A stretch of DNA of 33,493 bases. Source: Actinobacteria bacterium Ga0077541. Lineage in GTDB: Bacteria; Actinomycetota; Thermoleophilia; Miltoncostaeales; Miltoncostaeaceae. The stretch lies in contig LNEQ01000185.1 in assembly GCA_001464995.1 (NCBI GenBank), positions 1 through 33,493 on the forward strand, written 5' to 3'. Both the position numbers and the translations under genes were made by a program. The notes beneath the pieces are model-generated. The model was not told the DNA's origin. It did no database searches and saw nothing but the letters and a program-made list of their open reading frames with translations. This document shows positions 24,436-31,274 of the stretch, piece after piece (position 1 is the stretch's first letter; the number at the start of each line of letters is the position of its first letter).

Positions 24436-24462
24436 CTGGCACTCTCGATGCGAGTGTGCCAA
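24436..24462. promoter_or_regulatory. CIRCE-like inverted repeat (HrcA operator candidate)
   Basis: CTGGCACTC, 9 nt, GTGTGCCAA. The consensus is TTAGCACTC-N9-GAGTGCTAA with the same 27-bp length and 9-nt spacer. Each arm matches 7 of 9. It overlaps the -35 region of the fmdB promoter. It could instead act on the divergent deacetylase gene. Confidence 0.45.
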
Positions 24463-24505
24463 ACAGCGGCCGCGACCGGGTCGCGGCGGCGCCGGGCGGC
24501 GTTGA

Positions 24506-24511
24506 TAGCAT
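24506..24511 (+). promoter_or_regulatory. Possible -10 element of the deacetylase-YbhN operon
   Basis: TAGCAT in an AT-richer spot, 42 nt before ATG 24554. The -35 is not clear. Confidence 0.3.
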
Positions 24512-24553
24512 CGCCCGGCGCGGGACCGACTCGCGCCGATCGATTCCGATGCC

Positions 24554-25351
24554 ATGACGCCCCCGATGCGAAAGGGCCCGGCCGTGCATCGCGCCATGTG
24601 GGTCGGCGTGGGGGCGGTGGCGGCCTCAGCCAGCCAGGCACGCCGCCGTCCGGCGGCCGCTGTCGTCATCGCGGCCGCGGCCGGTCTGGCGGGGGTCGCG
24701 ACCTTCCGGCCGCGCAACCCCGTGTTCGGGCGCTGCCTCTGGCGCGGGCCGCGCGATCGCCCCCGCGCGGCGCTGACCTTCGACGACGGTCCCGGCCCCT
24801 CCACCGACGACGTCCTCGACGTCCTCGCCGGGGAGGACGTGCGGGCCACCTTCTTCGTGCTGGGCCGCCAGGTCGACCGGTACCCGGCGACGGTGCGCCG
24901 CATGGTGGCCGAGGGGCACCAGGTGGCCAATCACGGCTACGACCACGGCATCCTGATCTTCCGGGGCCCCCGCCACGTGCGCGACCAGCTCCGGCGCACG
25001 GAGGAGTCGGTGCACCGGGCGGCCGGGCCGGGGACGATGTCGCGCCTCTTCCGCGCCCCCCACGGCTTTCGCGGCCCGGCGACCGCCGCCGGCGCCCGCA
25101 GCGCCGGCTACCGCATGGCGGCCTGGACCACAGGGGTCTTCGACTCGGCCGAGCCCGGCCCCGCCACGATCGCCCGGCGCTCGGCGGAGGCGCTCGCGCC
25201 GGGGACGATCCTCCTGCTGCACGACGCCGACGGCTGGGCGCCCGGCCGGCCACGGCAGCAGACCGCCGACGCCCTCGGCGAGATCTGCCGCGCGGCGCGG
25301 GAGCGCGATCTGGAGCTGGTGACCCTCGACGCGCTCGCCGGGGTCCGATGA
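24554..25351 (+). CDS. Polysaccharide deacetylase family protein (CE4, NodB domain)
   Basis: 265 aa metal-dependent deacetylase of N-acetylated sugar polymers, often peptidoglycan or chitin-like. Motif 1 is TFDDGPG (D77, D78), motif 2 NHGYDH (H127, H131), motif 3 RAPHGFR (167-173) and motif 5 LLLHDADG (H223). The N-terminus has a hydrophobic Ala-rich stretch (about 14-51, interrupted by an Arg cluster), suggesting membrane anchoring. The start is uncertain: ATG 24554 and 24566 are both in frame and neither has a clear ribosome site. The stop overlaps the next gene by 4 nt (ATGA). Coupling to a YbhN-like membrane protein suggests work on an envelope lipid or polymer. Confidence 0.87.
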   Translation: MTPPMRKGPAVHRAMWVGVGAVAASASQARRRPAAAVVIAAAAGLAGVATFRPRNPVFGRCLWRGPRDRPRAALTFDDGPGPSTDDVLDVLAGEDVRATFFVLGRQVDRYPATVRRMVAEGHQVANHGYDHGILIFRGPRHVRDQLRRTEESVHRAAGPGTMSRLFRAPHGFRGPATAAGARSAGYRMAAWTTGVFDSAEPGPATIARRSAEALAPGTILLLHDADGWAPGRPRQQTADALGEICRAARERDLELVTLDALAGVR

Positions 25352-26445
25352 CCACCCAGGCCGGAGAACGGCGCTTCCTCGCGCGGCGGTTCGCCGTCCC
25401 GGTCGCGCGCGTCGCCCTGCTGGTGGCGATCGGCGTCGTGGCGGTCTGGAAGCTCGACCTCGGGGAGGTCCACTCGGCGTTCCACGTGACCTCCTGGGGG
25501 CTCCTCGGCGTGGCGGTGACCGCCAACTTCGCCTCGGTCGCGTTCAAGGGCCTGGCGTGGAAGGGCGTCGTGGACGCGTTGCCGGGCATGACGCGCCGCA
25601 CCCGCTACCGCGACCTGCTCAGCCCGCTCTTCGTGGGCTTCCTCTTCAACACGCTGCTGGCCGCCCGGGTCGGCGAGATCGTCAAGGTGATGCTGCTGCG
25701 GCGGCGGATGGACCGCCGCGGCGGTGACCGGCCCCCGACCACGACCCTGCTCGGGACGGTGGTCGCCGAGAACCTGGTCTCCACGATCACGTGGGTCGGG
25801 CTGGTGCTCGCGATCGGGATGTTCCTGCCGCTGCCCTCCTACGCCTGGTTCGCGTCGATCGCGCTGGGCATCGGGTGCCTGGCCGTGGTGCTGGTCGCCC
25901 TGCTGTCGGGACCAGGACGCCAGCTGCCGCCCTGGCTCAACACCGGACCGCTCTGGGCGCGGGCGACGCGGGCGCTCTCGCGCCTGTGGGGGGCCGTGCG
26001 CGAGAGCCACCTCGGCCTGCGCGAGCCCCGGCAGATGAGCGTCGTGGTCGGGGCGAGCCTCGCGACCTGGCTCGCACAGTGGACCGGGATCTACTTCACC
26101 CTGCTCGCCTTCGGCCTCGACCGGGTCGGCTGGGGCGGCGCCGGCCTTCTACTGGTGACCGTGACGCTCGCCCAGGCGTTCCCGGTGCTGCCCGGCAACC
26201 TGGTCGTGTTCCAGGCGGCCGCCGTCGTGCCCCTGACAGCCTCCTACGGGGTGAGCACCGCCGAGGCGATCGCGTTCTCGGTGGTGCTGCAGGGCACCGA
26301 GGCGATGGTGGGCGTCGCGGTCGGCTTCCTCTTCCTGCTGGCCGAGGGCGTGGGGTTCGGCCAGCTGCGCCGCCAGGCCGAGGAGGAGGACGCCCAGGTC
26401 GTCCGCGACGCCAGGGCCCGCTCCGACTCGCTCGCCGGCCCCTGA
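25348..26445 (+). CDS. Lysylphosphatidylglycerol synthase TM region / YbhN (UPF0104) family protein
   Basis: 365 aa integral membrane protein, flippase-like. It matches the TM part of MprF/AglD-type proteins and lacks the soluble aminoacyl-transfer domain of true LPG synthases. Family landmarks are NFASVAFKGLAWKGVVDALP, LLSPLFVGFLFNTLLAARVGEIVKVMLLRRRM and the C-terminal QAFPVLPGNLVVFQAA ... EAIAFSVVLQGTEAMVGVAVG. About eight hydrophobic segments are visible, with a charged cytoplasmic tail from about residue 335. ATG 25348 overlaps the deacetylase stop. It probably flips or helps modify a polyprenyl- or phospholipid-linked sugar; the substrate is unknown. Confidence 0.85.
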   Translation: MTTQAGERRFLARRFAVPVARVALLVAIGVVAVWKLDLGEVHSAFHVTSWGLLGVAVTANFASVAFKGLAWKGVVDALPGMTRRTRYRDLLSPLFVGFLFNTLLAARVGEIVKVMLLRRRMDRRGGDRPPTTTLLGTVVAENLVSTITWVGLVLAIGMFLPLPSYAWFASIALGIGCLAVVLVALLSGPGRQLPPWLNTGPLWARATRALSRLWGAVRESHLGLREPRQMSVVVGASLATWLAQWTGIYFTLLAFGLDRVGWGGAGLLLVTVTLAQAFPVLPGNLVVFQAAAVVPLTASYGVSTAEAIAFSVVLQGTEAMVGVAVGFLFLLAEGVGFGQLRRQAEEEDAQVVRDARARSDSLAGP

Positions 26446-26478
26446 CCCCCGGGCGCCGTCCGTCGTTGACGGTGGACG

Positions 26479-26496
26479 CGGGCCGCCCACGGCCCG
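26479..26496 (+). terminator. GC hairpin after the YbhN-like gene
   Basis: CGGGCCG, 4-nt loop, CGGCCCG, 34 bp after the stop, with a weaker CCGTC/GACGG stem just before it. No T-tract. The rest of 26446-26648 shows no gene. Confidence 0.4.
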
Positions 26497-26648
26497 GTCA
26501 CCGCATCGTCACCAACCCGGGCGGCGGATCAACCGGCGCGTAACCCCCGCGCGGCCCCGGACAGCGAGACTCCTGTCGATCCCGGATCGCCGCGACGCGC
26601 CCCCGCCGGCGACCGGGGTCAGGTGGGCCGGCTCGCCCGGCCTCGGCG

Positions 26649-26683
26649 CGGCGGGAGGAGGCTGTCGGGAGCCCCTCCCGCCG
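26649..26683 (-). terminator. Hairpin after the marR gene
   Basis: CGGCGGGAGG (26649-26658), 15-nt loop, CCTCCCGCCG (26674-26683). It lies directly after the marR stop on the minus strand. Confidence 0.5.
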
Positions 26684-26684
26684 G

Positions 26685-27182
26685 TCAGCCACCGCGGGGA
26701 GCCGGCTCGATGCGCGACCAATAGCCCGCCATCGCACCCAGCTCGTCATCCGAGAACCGCGTCAGGAACTCGCGCCGTACGTCGGTCAGATGCCCGGCGC
26801 GCGCGGCGCGGAGGCGACCACGGCCGCTCGCCGTGAGCACCACCTCGGCGCCCCGGCCGTCCTCCTCGCAGGTCTCCCGCACCACGAGTCCGTCCCGGGC
26901 CAGGCGGTCGACCATCCGGCTCATGCCGCTCACGCTGAGCAGCGTCGCCCCCGAGAGCTCGGAGATGCGCATCCGGCCGCGCGGCGAGGTGCCGAGCAGC
27001 ATCAGCGCCTCGTAGGACGTCAGCGAGAGCCCGTGGCGGGCGCGCAGGCCGGCGTCGAGGCGGCGCACGAGGTCGGAGTGCACCCGCAGCAGCCCCCGCC
27101 ACGCGCCGAGCTCCAGGGGAGTCAGCGGCTCGCCGTCCGCCCCCCGCAGCGCCCCGTCCCCGGCCTTGACCTCTGTTTGCAT
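26685..27182 (-). CDS. MarR family transcriptional regulator
   Basis: 165 aa from ATG 27182; TTG 27188 is an alternative. The winged helix-turn-helix region is LSLTSYEALMLLGTSPRGRMRISELSGATLLSVSGMSRMVDRLARDGLV, with the wing DGRGAEVVLTASGRGRLRAA. Dimerisation helices lie at both ends. There is one Cys (RETCEEDG) in the wing region. It is divergent from the dioxygenase operon with a 77-bp gap holding a palindrome on its own promoter, so autorepression and control of the operon are expected. The neighbours make an MhqR-like electrophile or quinone sensor the best guess. That is context, not sequence identity. Confidence 0.88.
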   Translation of the reverse strand: MQTEVKAGDGALRGADGEPLTPLELGAWRGLLRVHSDLVRRLDAGLRARHGLSLTSYEALMLLGTSPRGRMRISELSGATLLSVSGMSRMVDRLARDGLVVRETCEEDGRGAEVVLTASGRGRLRAARAGHLTDVRREFLTRFSDDELGAMAGYWSRIEPAPRGG

Positions 27183-27196
27183 CGTCAACTACCCTT

Positions 27197-27212
27197 TTGC
27201 TTGATCATGCAA
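27197..27212. promoter_or_regulatory. MarR operator candidate
   Basis: TTGCTTGATCATGCAA is an imperfect 16-bp palindrome with TGATCA at its centre. It lies between the two divergent starts, at the expected start site of marR transcription. Confidence 0.55.
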
Positions 27213-27214
27213 CG

Positions 27215-27220
27215 ATTTTA
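27215..27220 (-). promoter_or_regulatory. -10 element TAAAAT of marR
   Basis: TAAAAT on the minus strand, just upstream of the palindrome, giving a start near 27208 and a leader with AAAGGG. This AT-rich patch stands out from the surroundings. Confidence 0.45.
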
Positions 27221-27259
27221 CACGACCCCGCACGACACGGCGGGGACGGAGGAGCGGGG

Positions 27260-28216
27260 ATGAACCTCGACGGCATCCATCACGTCACCGCGATCACGGG
27301 CGACGCGCAGCGCGCCATCGACTTCCACGTCGGCGTGCTCGGCCTGCGGCTCGTGAAGACGACCGTCAACTTCGACGCGCCGGACCTATACCACCTCTAC
27401 ATGGGCGACGAGAGCGGCAGCCCGGGCAGCATCCTCACCTTCTTCGAGGTGCGGGGCGCGGCGCCAGGACGCCCGGGGGCGGGCATGGTGAACCGCATCG
27501 TGTGGCGCGTCCCGACGGCCGCGTCGCTCGACGTCTGGGCCGACCGGCTCTCCGCGGCCGGGCGGCCCGTGGACCGGGACGAGGCGACGCTGACGAGCTC
27601 CGACCCGGAGGGCCTCGGCATCGAGCTGGTCGTGGCGTCTCCCGAGGACGGCGCCGCGCGGGCCGCCCACTCGGCCGGGGTCGCGCCCCGCGACGCGCTC
27701 GGCGGCATCGCCGGCGTGCGCGCCTACAGCCGTGCGCCCGAGGCGACCGAGGCCGTGCTCTCCGGCGGCCTGGGCTTCGTCCGCGAGTCGGCCGGGCGCC
27801 TGGTGACGCGCGGTGCCGAGCGCCGCGGCCTCTACCTGGTCGATGCGCCGCCGGGAGGGCACGCCGTGCAGGGCGCCGGCACCGTGCACCACGTCGCCTG
27901 GACCGCTCCCGACAACGAGCACGCGGACTGGATCGCCCGGGTGCGACAGTCGGGAGGGCACCCGACCGAGGTGATCGACCGGCAGTACTTCCGCTCGATC
28001 TACTTCCACGAGCCCGGCGGCGTGATGTTCGAGGTCGCCTCCGCGGGGCCCGGCTTCGCCGTGGACGAGGCGCCCGCCCGGCTGGGCGAGGCGCTGCGGC
28101 TGCCGCCGCAGTACGAGCGCTATCGCGACGCCATCGAGGAGCGGCTGACGCCGCTCCGCAACCCGCGCGCCGGGACCGCGGCGCCTGTCATGGCCGACAC
28201 CAGGGGGACCACATGA
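27260..28216 (+). CDS. Ring-cleaving dioxygenase, glyoxalase/VOC family (MhqO/MhqA-like)
   Basis: 318 aa with two VOC modules. The metal ligands are expected in GIHHVTAITGD (His near residue 8), VHHVAWTA (second module) and the C-terminal E of FHEPGGVMFEVAS. The pattern LRLVKTTVNFDAPDLYHLYMGDESGSPGSILTFFE is typical of the MhqO/YkcA/LinE-like group. In Bacillus, MhqO is a hydroquinone-type ring-cleaving dioxygenase repressed by MhqR. ATG 27260 has GGAGG upstream. The stop overlaps the next gene (ATGA). It is the first gene of a three-gene operon divergent from marR. Confidence 0.9.
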   Translation: MNLDGIHHVTAITGDAQRAIDFHVGVLGLRLVKTTVNFDAPDLYHLYMGDESGSPGSILTFFEVRGAAPGRPGAGMVNRIVWRVPTAASLDVWADRLSAAGRPVDRDEATLTSSDPEGLGIELVVASPEDGAARAAHSAGVAPRDALGGIAGVRAYSRAPEATEAVLSGGLGFVRESAGRLVTRGAERRGLYLVDAPPGGHAVQGAGTVHHVAWTAPDNEHADWIARVRQSGGHPTEVIDRQYFRSIYFHEPGGVMFEVASAGPGFAVDEAPARLGEALRLPPQYERYRDAIEERLTPLRNPRAGTAAPVMADTRGTT

Positions 28217-28617
28217 GCGAACCGACCGACGACCCGCGCCTGCGCCGCGGGCGCGAGCTGGCCGAGCGGCACCTGGGCGAGGGGGTGATCGAGCGCTGGC
28301 GCGCGGTCTCCCCCGACATGGAGGAGCTGACCTCCGCCTTCGGGTTCGGAGACCTCTGGAGCCGGCCGGGGCTCAGCCGCCGCGACCGCTCGATCGTCGC
28401 CATGGCGATCACGGCGACGCTGCGCGCCGAGCCGCAGCTCGGCTGGCACGTGCGCGGCGCACTGGGCGCGGGGGTGGCGCCCGACGAGGTGCGCGAGGTG
28501 CTGATCGCGGTCTCGGGCCTGGCCGGCTTCCCGGCCTCGTGGACCGCGCTCGAGGTTGCCGAGCCGATCCTGCGCGAGTTCGAGGACGGCGCCGGCGCGG
28601 CGGGCGACGCTCCGTGA
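28213..28617 (+). CDS. Carboxymuconolactone decarboxylase family protein (PcaC-like)
   Basis: 134 aa alpha-helical protein. SRRDRSIVAMAITATLRAEPQLGWHVRGALGAGVAPDEVREVLIAVSGLAGFPAS aligns by eye with 4-carboxymuconolactone decarboxylase PcaC, including the HVRGAL motif. It lacks the CxxC of AhpD-type peroxidase members, so a decarboxylase-like or ring-metabolite role is more likely than antioxidant. It is coupled by 4-nt overlaps on both sides (ATGA upstream, GTGA downstream). Following a ring-cleaving dioxygenase, it may process the opened ring product; this is inference. No other beta-ketoadipate pathway gene is present. Confidence 0.85.
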   Translation: MSEPTDDPRLRRGRELAERHLGEGVIERWRAVSPDMEELTSAFGFGDLWSRPGLSRRDRSIVAMAITATLRAEPQLGWHVRGALGAGVAPDEVREVLIAVSGLAGFPASWTALEVAEPILREFEDGAGAAGDAP

Positions 28618-29216
28618 CGGCGTACCGCCACCTGCCCGCGGCAGCCGGGGCCCCGACACTGCTCGCCCTGCACGGGCGCGGGGGCCGTGAGGACGACCTG
28701 CTCGGCCTCGGCGAGGCCCTCGGCGGAGTCGGGATCCTGGCGCCGCGCGGGCCCGAGCCCCAGCCGCCGGGCTACGCCTGGTTCCTCAACCGGGGCATCG
28801 GCATCCCCGTGCTGGAGAGCTTCGAGCAGCGCATCGCCGAGCTCGCGGAGTGGCTCGGGGCGACGGCGGCCGAGCTCGGGCTCGGCACGCCGCTCACCGC
28901 CGTGGGCTTCTCCAACGGCGGCATGATGGCCGGGGCGATGGCGGCGACCCACCCCGAACTGGTCGGCGACGTCGCCCTGCTCTCGAGCGTCTACCCCCTG
29001 CCCGACGAGATCACGTCGGCGGGCGGACTGCGCGGGCGGCGCGTCCTCGCGATCGGCGGCGAGAACGATCCGTTCCTGCCGGTGTCGATCGCGCTGGAGG
29101 GCGTCGCCGTCTACCGGGCCGCCGGGGCCGACCTGTCGGCCACCCTGCGCCCGGGCGGGCACGGGATCGGGCAGGAGGAGATCGACGCGCTCAGGGAGTG
29201 GCTCGCGGCCGGTTAG
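28614..29216 (+). CDS. Alpha/beta hydrolase, phospholipase/carboxylesterase family (MhqD-like)
   Basis: 200 aa cytosolic esterase. The nucleophile Ser is in GFSNGG, the Asp in GGENDPFLP, and the His in GGHGIG. The oxyanion region LLALHGRGGREDDLL is near the N-terminus. APRGPEPQPPGYAWF is typical of the YpfH/MhqD group. GTG 28614 overlaps the previous stop (GTGA). In Bacillus MhqD is co-regulated with MhqO by MhqR, so the same pairing here supports an electrophile-detoxification operon. The substrate is unknown. A strong bidirectional hairpin follows. Confidence 0.88.
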   Translation: MTAYRHLPAAAGAPTLLALHGRGGREDDLLGLGEALGGVGILAPRGPEPQPPGYAWFLNRGIGIPVLESFEQRIAELAEWLGATAAELGLGTPLTAVGFSNGGMMAGAMAATHPELVGDVALLSSVYPLPDEITSAGGLRGRRVLAIGGENDPFLPVSIALEGVAVYRAAGADLSATLRPGGHGIGQEEIDALREWLAAG

Positions 29217-29288
29217 CGCTTCTCGAGGCCGGCCTTCGGGGAGCTCGGGCTGCCGGGACCCTCCGGGGCGCGCGGGCGCGCACCCGCA

Positions 29289-29319
29289 GCGCCGGGCGGT
29301 GAAGCGGGCCGCCCGGCGC
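29289..29319. terminator. Bidirectional hairpin between hydrolase and arsC genes
   Basis: GCGCCGGGCGG, 9-nt loop, CCGCCCGGCGC: an 11-bp perfect stem between two converging stops. No T-tract. Confidence 0.6.
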
Positions 29320-29330
29320 CGGGGCGCACC

Positions 29331-29972
29331 TCAGGCGCCGACGCGCACTCCGAGCTCCACCAGCAGGGCCTCGACTCGGCCGCGGATGTCCTCGCGGATC
29401 GCCCGGACCTGCTCGAGCGACTCCGCCCCGGCGGGGTCGGAGAGGTCCCAGTCCTCGTACTTCTTGCCGGGGTAGATCGGGCACGAGTCGCCGCAGCCCA
29501 TCGTGATCACGGCGTCGGCGGCGCGGACCACCTCGTCGGTGAGGGGCTTGGGGAACTCGGCCGACATGTCGAGACCGATCTCGGCCATCGCCGTGACGAC
29601 CAGCGGGTTGACCCGATCGGCCGGATCCGACCCCGCGGAGCGGACGTTGACCCGCCCCTCACCGAGGTGAGCCGTGAGGAGCGCCGCCATCTGGGAGCGC
29701 CCGGCGTTGTGGACGCACACGTAGAGCACCTCGGGCCGCTCCTTGGCGATGAGGTCGTCCGCCTGGGCCAGCGCGGTGAGCCGGTCCCTGGTGAAACGAT
29801 CACAGAACACCGGGAGGAACGGTGTGACGGTGGCCCTCTCGCTGAGCGTATCGAAGGTCTCGCGGGCGAAGCGCTCGACCGTCTCGGCGCCGAAGACGCC
29901 CGCGAAGTCCGCGGTCAGCCGCTCGATGGTGCGGGTGAGCTGCTGCGCGAGATCGATGTCCACCGGTGTCAT
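29331..29972 (-). CDS. arsC: Arsenate reductase, LMW-PTP-fold, with N-terminal helical domain
   Basis: 213 aa. The catalytic loop C-x5-R is CVHNAGRS (C86-R92). The resolving Cys pair is in MGCGDSCPIYPG (C160, C164), followed by EDWDLSDPAG as in thioredoxin-linked ArsC. The first about 75 residues form a helical bundle domain (DLAQQLTRTIERLTADFAGV ...) common in actinobacterial ArsC fusions; its role is not established. It reduces As(V) to As(III) in the cytosol. ATG 29972 overlaps the aquaporin stop (ATGA) and has GAGGAGG upstream. It is the last gene of the aquaporin operon, so arsenite it makes could leave through the aquaporin. Confidence 0.92.
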   Translation of the reverse strand: MTPVDIDLAQQLTRTIERLTADFAGVFGAETVERFARETFDTLSERATVTPFLPVFCDRFTRDRLTALAQADDLIAKERPEVLYVCVHNAGRSQMAALLTAHLGEGRVNVRSAGSDPADRVNPLVVTAMAEIGLDMSAEFPKPLTDEVVRAADAVITMGCGDSCPIYPGKKYEDWDLSDPAGAESLEQVRAIREDIRGRVEALLVELGVRVGA

Positions 29973-30694
29973 CGTGCTGCCTCCTCGTTCTCGGTGAGCG
30001 CCGCGGGTGCCGCGGCGACGGTCGCATCCTGCGCGTCGCGCAGGAAGGTGTAGATCACGGCGCCCGCGAGGGCGCCGGAGACGGGTCCGGCCAGGTAGAT
30101 CCACAGGTCCGTGATGTCCCCGCCGACCACCGCCGGGGCGAGCGAGCGGGCGGGGTTCATCGAGGCACCGGTGATCGGCCCCATGACGAGCGCCTCGAGC
30201 GCGATCGTGCCCCCGATGGCGACCGCGGCCATGGAGCCGACGGCGCGCGTGTCGGTGGCCACGGCCAGGATCACGATCATCAGGACGGCGGTGAGGCCCG
30301 CCTCCAGCACGAGTGCCCCGACGTCGCCGACGTACGCCGGGTGGGTCGCCCCCAGGCCGCCCGACAGGCCGAAGAGCCCCCGCAGGGAGAGCGACGCGAG
30401 GATCGCGCCGGCGAACTGCGCCGCGATGTAGGGGGCCACCTCCGCGTGGGGGAAGTGGCGCGCCGACGAGAAGGCCAGGGTGACCGCCGGGTTCAGGTGC
30501 GCGCCCGAGAGATGCCCCAGCGAGAAGATCATGACCGCCACCACGAGGCCGAACGCCGCGGCGACGCCTCCGTGCCCGAGGGGGTCGCCGGCGACCGAGT
30601 TGACGACGACGGCGCCGGTGCCGGCGAAGACCAGGCAGAAGGTGCCGAGCCCCTCCGCCGCCACGCGCCTGCCGAGGGCCGGCCGGACGCTCAT
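29969..30694 (-). CDS. MIP family aquaporin/glycerol-type channel (AqpS-like)
   Basis: 241 aa with six TM helices and the two half-helix motifs HLNPAVT (NPA at 68-70) and SMNPARS (180-182). The Arg after the second NPA is the selectivity-filter Arg. In rhizobial and some actinobacterial ars operons such a channel lets As(III) made by ArsC flow out of the cell, replacing ArsB or Acr3 pumps. Neither pump gene is in the window. ATG 30694 overlaps the stop of a 33-codon micro-ORF (ATGA), and its stop overlaps arsC (ATGA). Expression should follow the ArsR operator upstream. Confidence 0.92.
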   Translation of the reverse strand: MSVRPALGRRVAAEGLGTFCLVFAGTGAVVVNSVAGDPLGHGGVAAAFGLVVAVMIFSLGHLSGAHLNPAVTLAFSSARHFPHAEVAPYIAAQFAGAILASLSLRGLFGLSGGLGATHPAYVGDVGALVLEAGLTAVLMIVILAVATDTRAVGSMAAVAIGGTIALEALVMGPITGASMNPARSLAPAVVGGDITDLWIYLAGPVSGALAGAVIYTFLRDAQDATVAAAPAALTENEEAAR

Positions 30695-30792
30695 GACGCG
30701 GGCACGTCCATCCCGGGGACGCCCTGCGGGCGGGCTGCCGCCCCGGGGGCGGGCACCTGGCCGTCGACGTCCGTGATCACCGCTGCGTCCAT
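30691..30792 (-). CDS. 33-residue micro-ORF leading the aquaporin-arsC operon
   Basis: ATG 30792-30790 has GAGGGA at good spacing, and its TGA overlaps the aquaporin ATG as ATGA. It has 33 codons. The product begins MDAAVITDVDGQVPAPG and ends VPGMDVPAS; it has no Cys, TM segment or signal peptide and is Pro/Gly/Ala-rich. I do not recognise it. It may be a leader peptide that couples translation of the aquaporin, since the aquaporin itself has no clear ribosome site in front of it. It could be a chance frame, but start, ribosome site and overlap all fit the operon style of this genome. Confidence 0.55.
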   Translation of the reverse strand: MDAAVITDVDGQVPAPGAAARPQGVPGMDVPAS

Positions 30793-30824
30793 CGTCGTTC
30801 CCTCGCTCGACCCGCCCCTCCGGG

Positions 30825-30830
30825 AGGCTA
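30825..30830 (-). promoter_or_regulatory. -10 element of the micro-ORF-aquaporin-arsC operon
   Basis: TAGCCT on the minus strand, 18 nt after TTGAAA (30854-30849). TTGAAA lies inside the ArsR operator candidate. Confidence 0.45.
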
Positions 30831-30831
30831 T

Positions 30832-30858
30832 TCGATTGACAGTCATCGTTTCAATCGA
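30832..30858. promoter_or_regulatory. ArsR operator candidate shared by both ars operons
   Basis: TCGATTGA (30832-30839), 11 nt, TCAATCGA (30851-30858): perfect 8-bp arms with the ATTGA/TCAAT core usual for ArsR/SmtB operators. The plus-strand -35 TTGACA (30836-30841) and the minus-strand -35 TTGAAA (30854-30849) both lie within it. Confidence 0.65.
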
Positions 30859-30871
30859 TAGTTATAGATCG

Positions 30872-31252
30872 ATGTCCGTCGATCTCCAGCTCTCCCCCAA
30901 GCAGAAGCGGCCGGCCGGAGAGCCCTGCTGTGAGCCGGTCGTCTACCCCGACGTGGAGCGCGCCCAGGCCGAACGGATGGCGTCGGTCGCCAAGGCCCTC
31001 GGCGACCCGATCCGCCTCCAGCTGATCGACGTGCTGCGCAAGCACGCCGGCAGGGTGTGTGTGTGCGAGCTGATCCCGCTCTTCGACGTGCGGCAGTCCA
31101 CCGTCTCGCACCACCTCAAGGTGCTGCGCGAGGCGGGACTGGTCGACTCGGAGCGGCGCGGGCTGTGGGCCTACTACTACGTGATCCCCGACGCGCTGGC
31201 CGAGTTCGGCGCCTGGGTGGCCGGCGGGGCGGATCCGTCGTGCGGATGCTGA
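30872..31252 (+). CDS. arsR: ArsR family arsenic-responsive repressor
   Basis: 126 aa winged-helix repressor. The sensor CVCEL (C63, C65) sits at the start of the recognition helix region, as in classical ArsR. The HTH is LIPLFDVRQSTVSHHLKVLREAGLVDSERRG. Extra Cys pairs are in the N-terminal extension (EPCCEP, 19-20) and at the C-terminus (SCGC, 124 and 126); either could complete a three-thiol arsenite site. ATG 30872 lies close behind an AT-rich stretch and has no ribosome site, so a leaderless or near-leaderless transcript is likely. arsM starts 22 bp after its stop. It is expected to repress both divergent operons until arsenite binds. Confidence 0.93.
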   Translation: MSVDLQLSPKQKRPAGEPCCEPVVYPDVERAQAERMASVAKALGDPIRLQLIDVLRKHAGRVCVCELIPLFDVRQSTVSHHLKVLREAGLVDSERRGLWAYYYVIPDALAEFGAWVAGGADPSCGC

Positions 31253-31274
31253 ACGCGAATCGAGGAGCGGCGAC

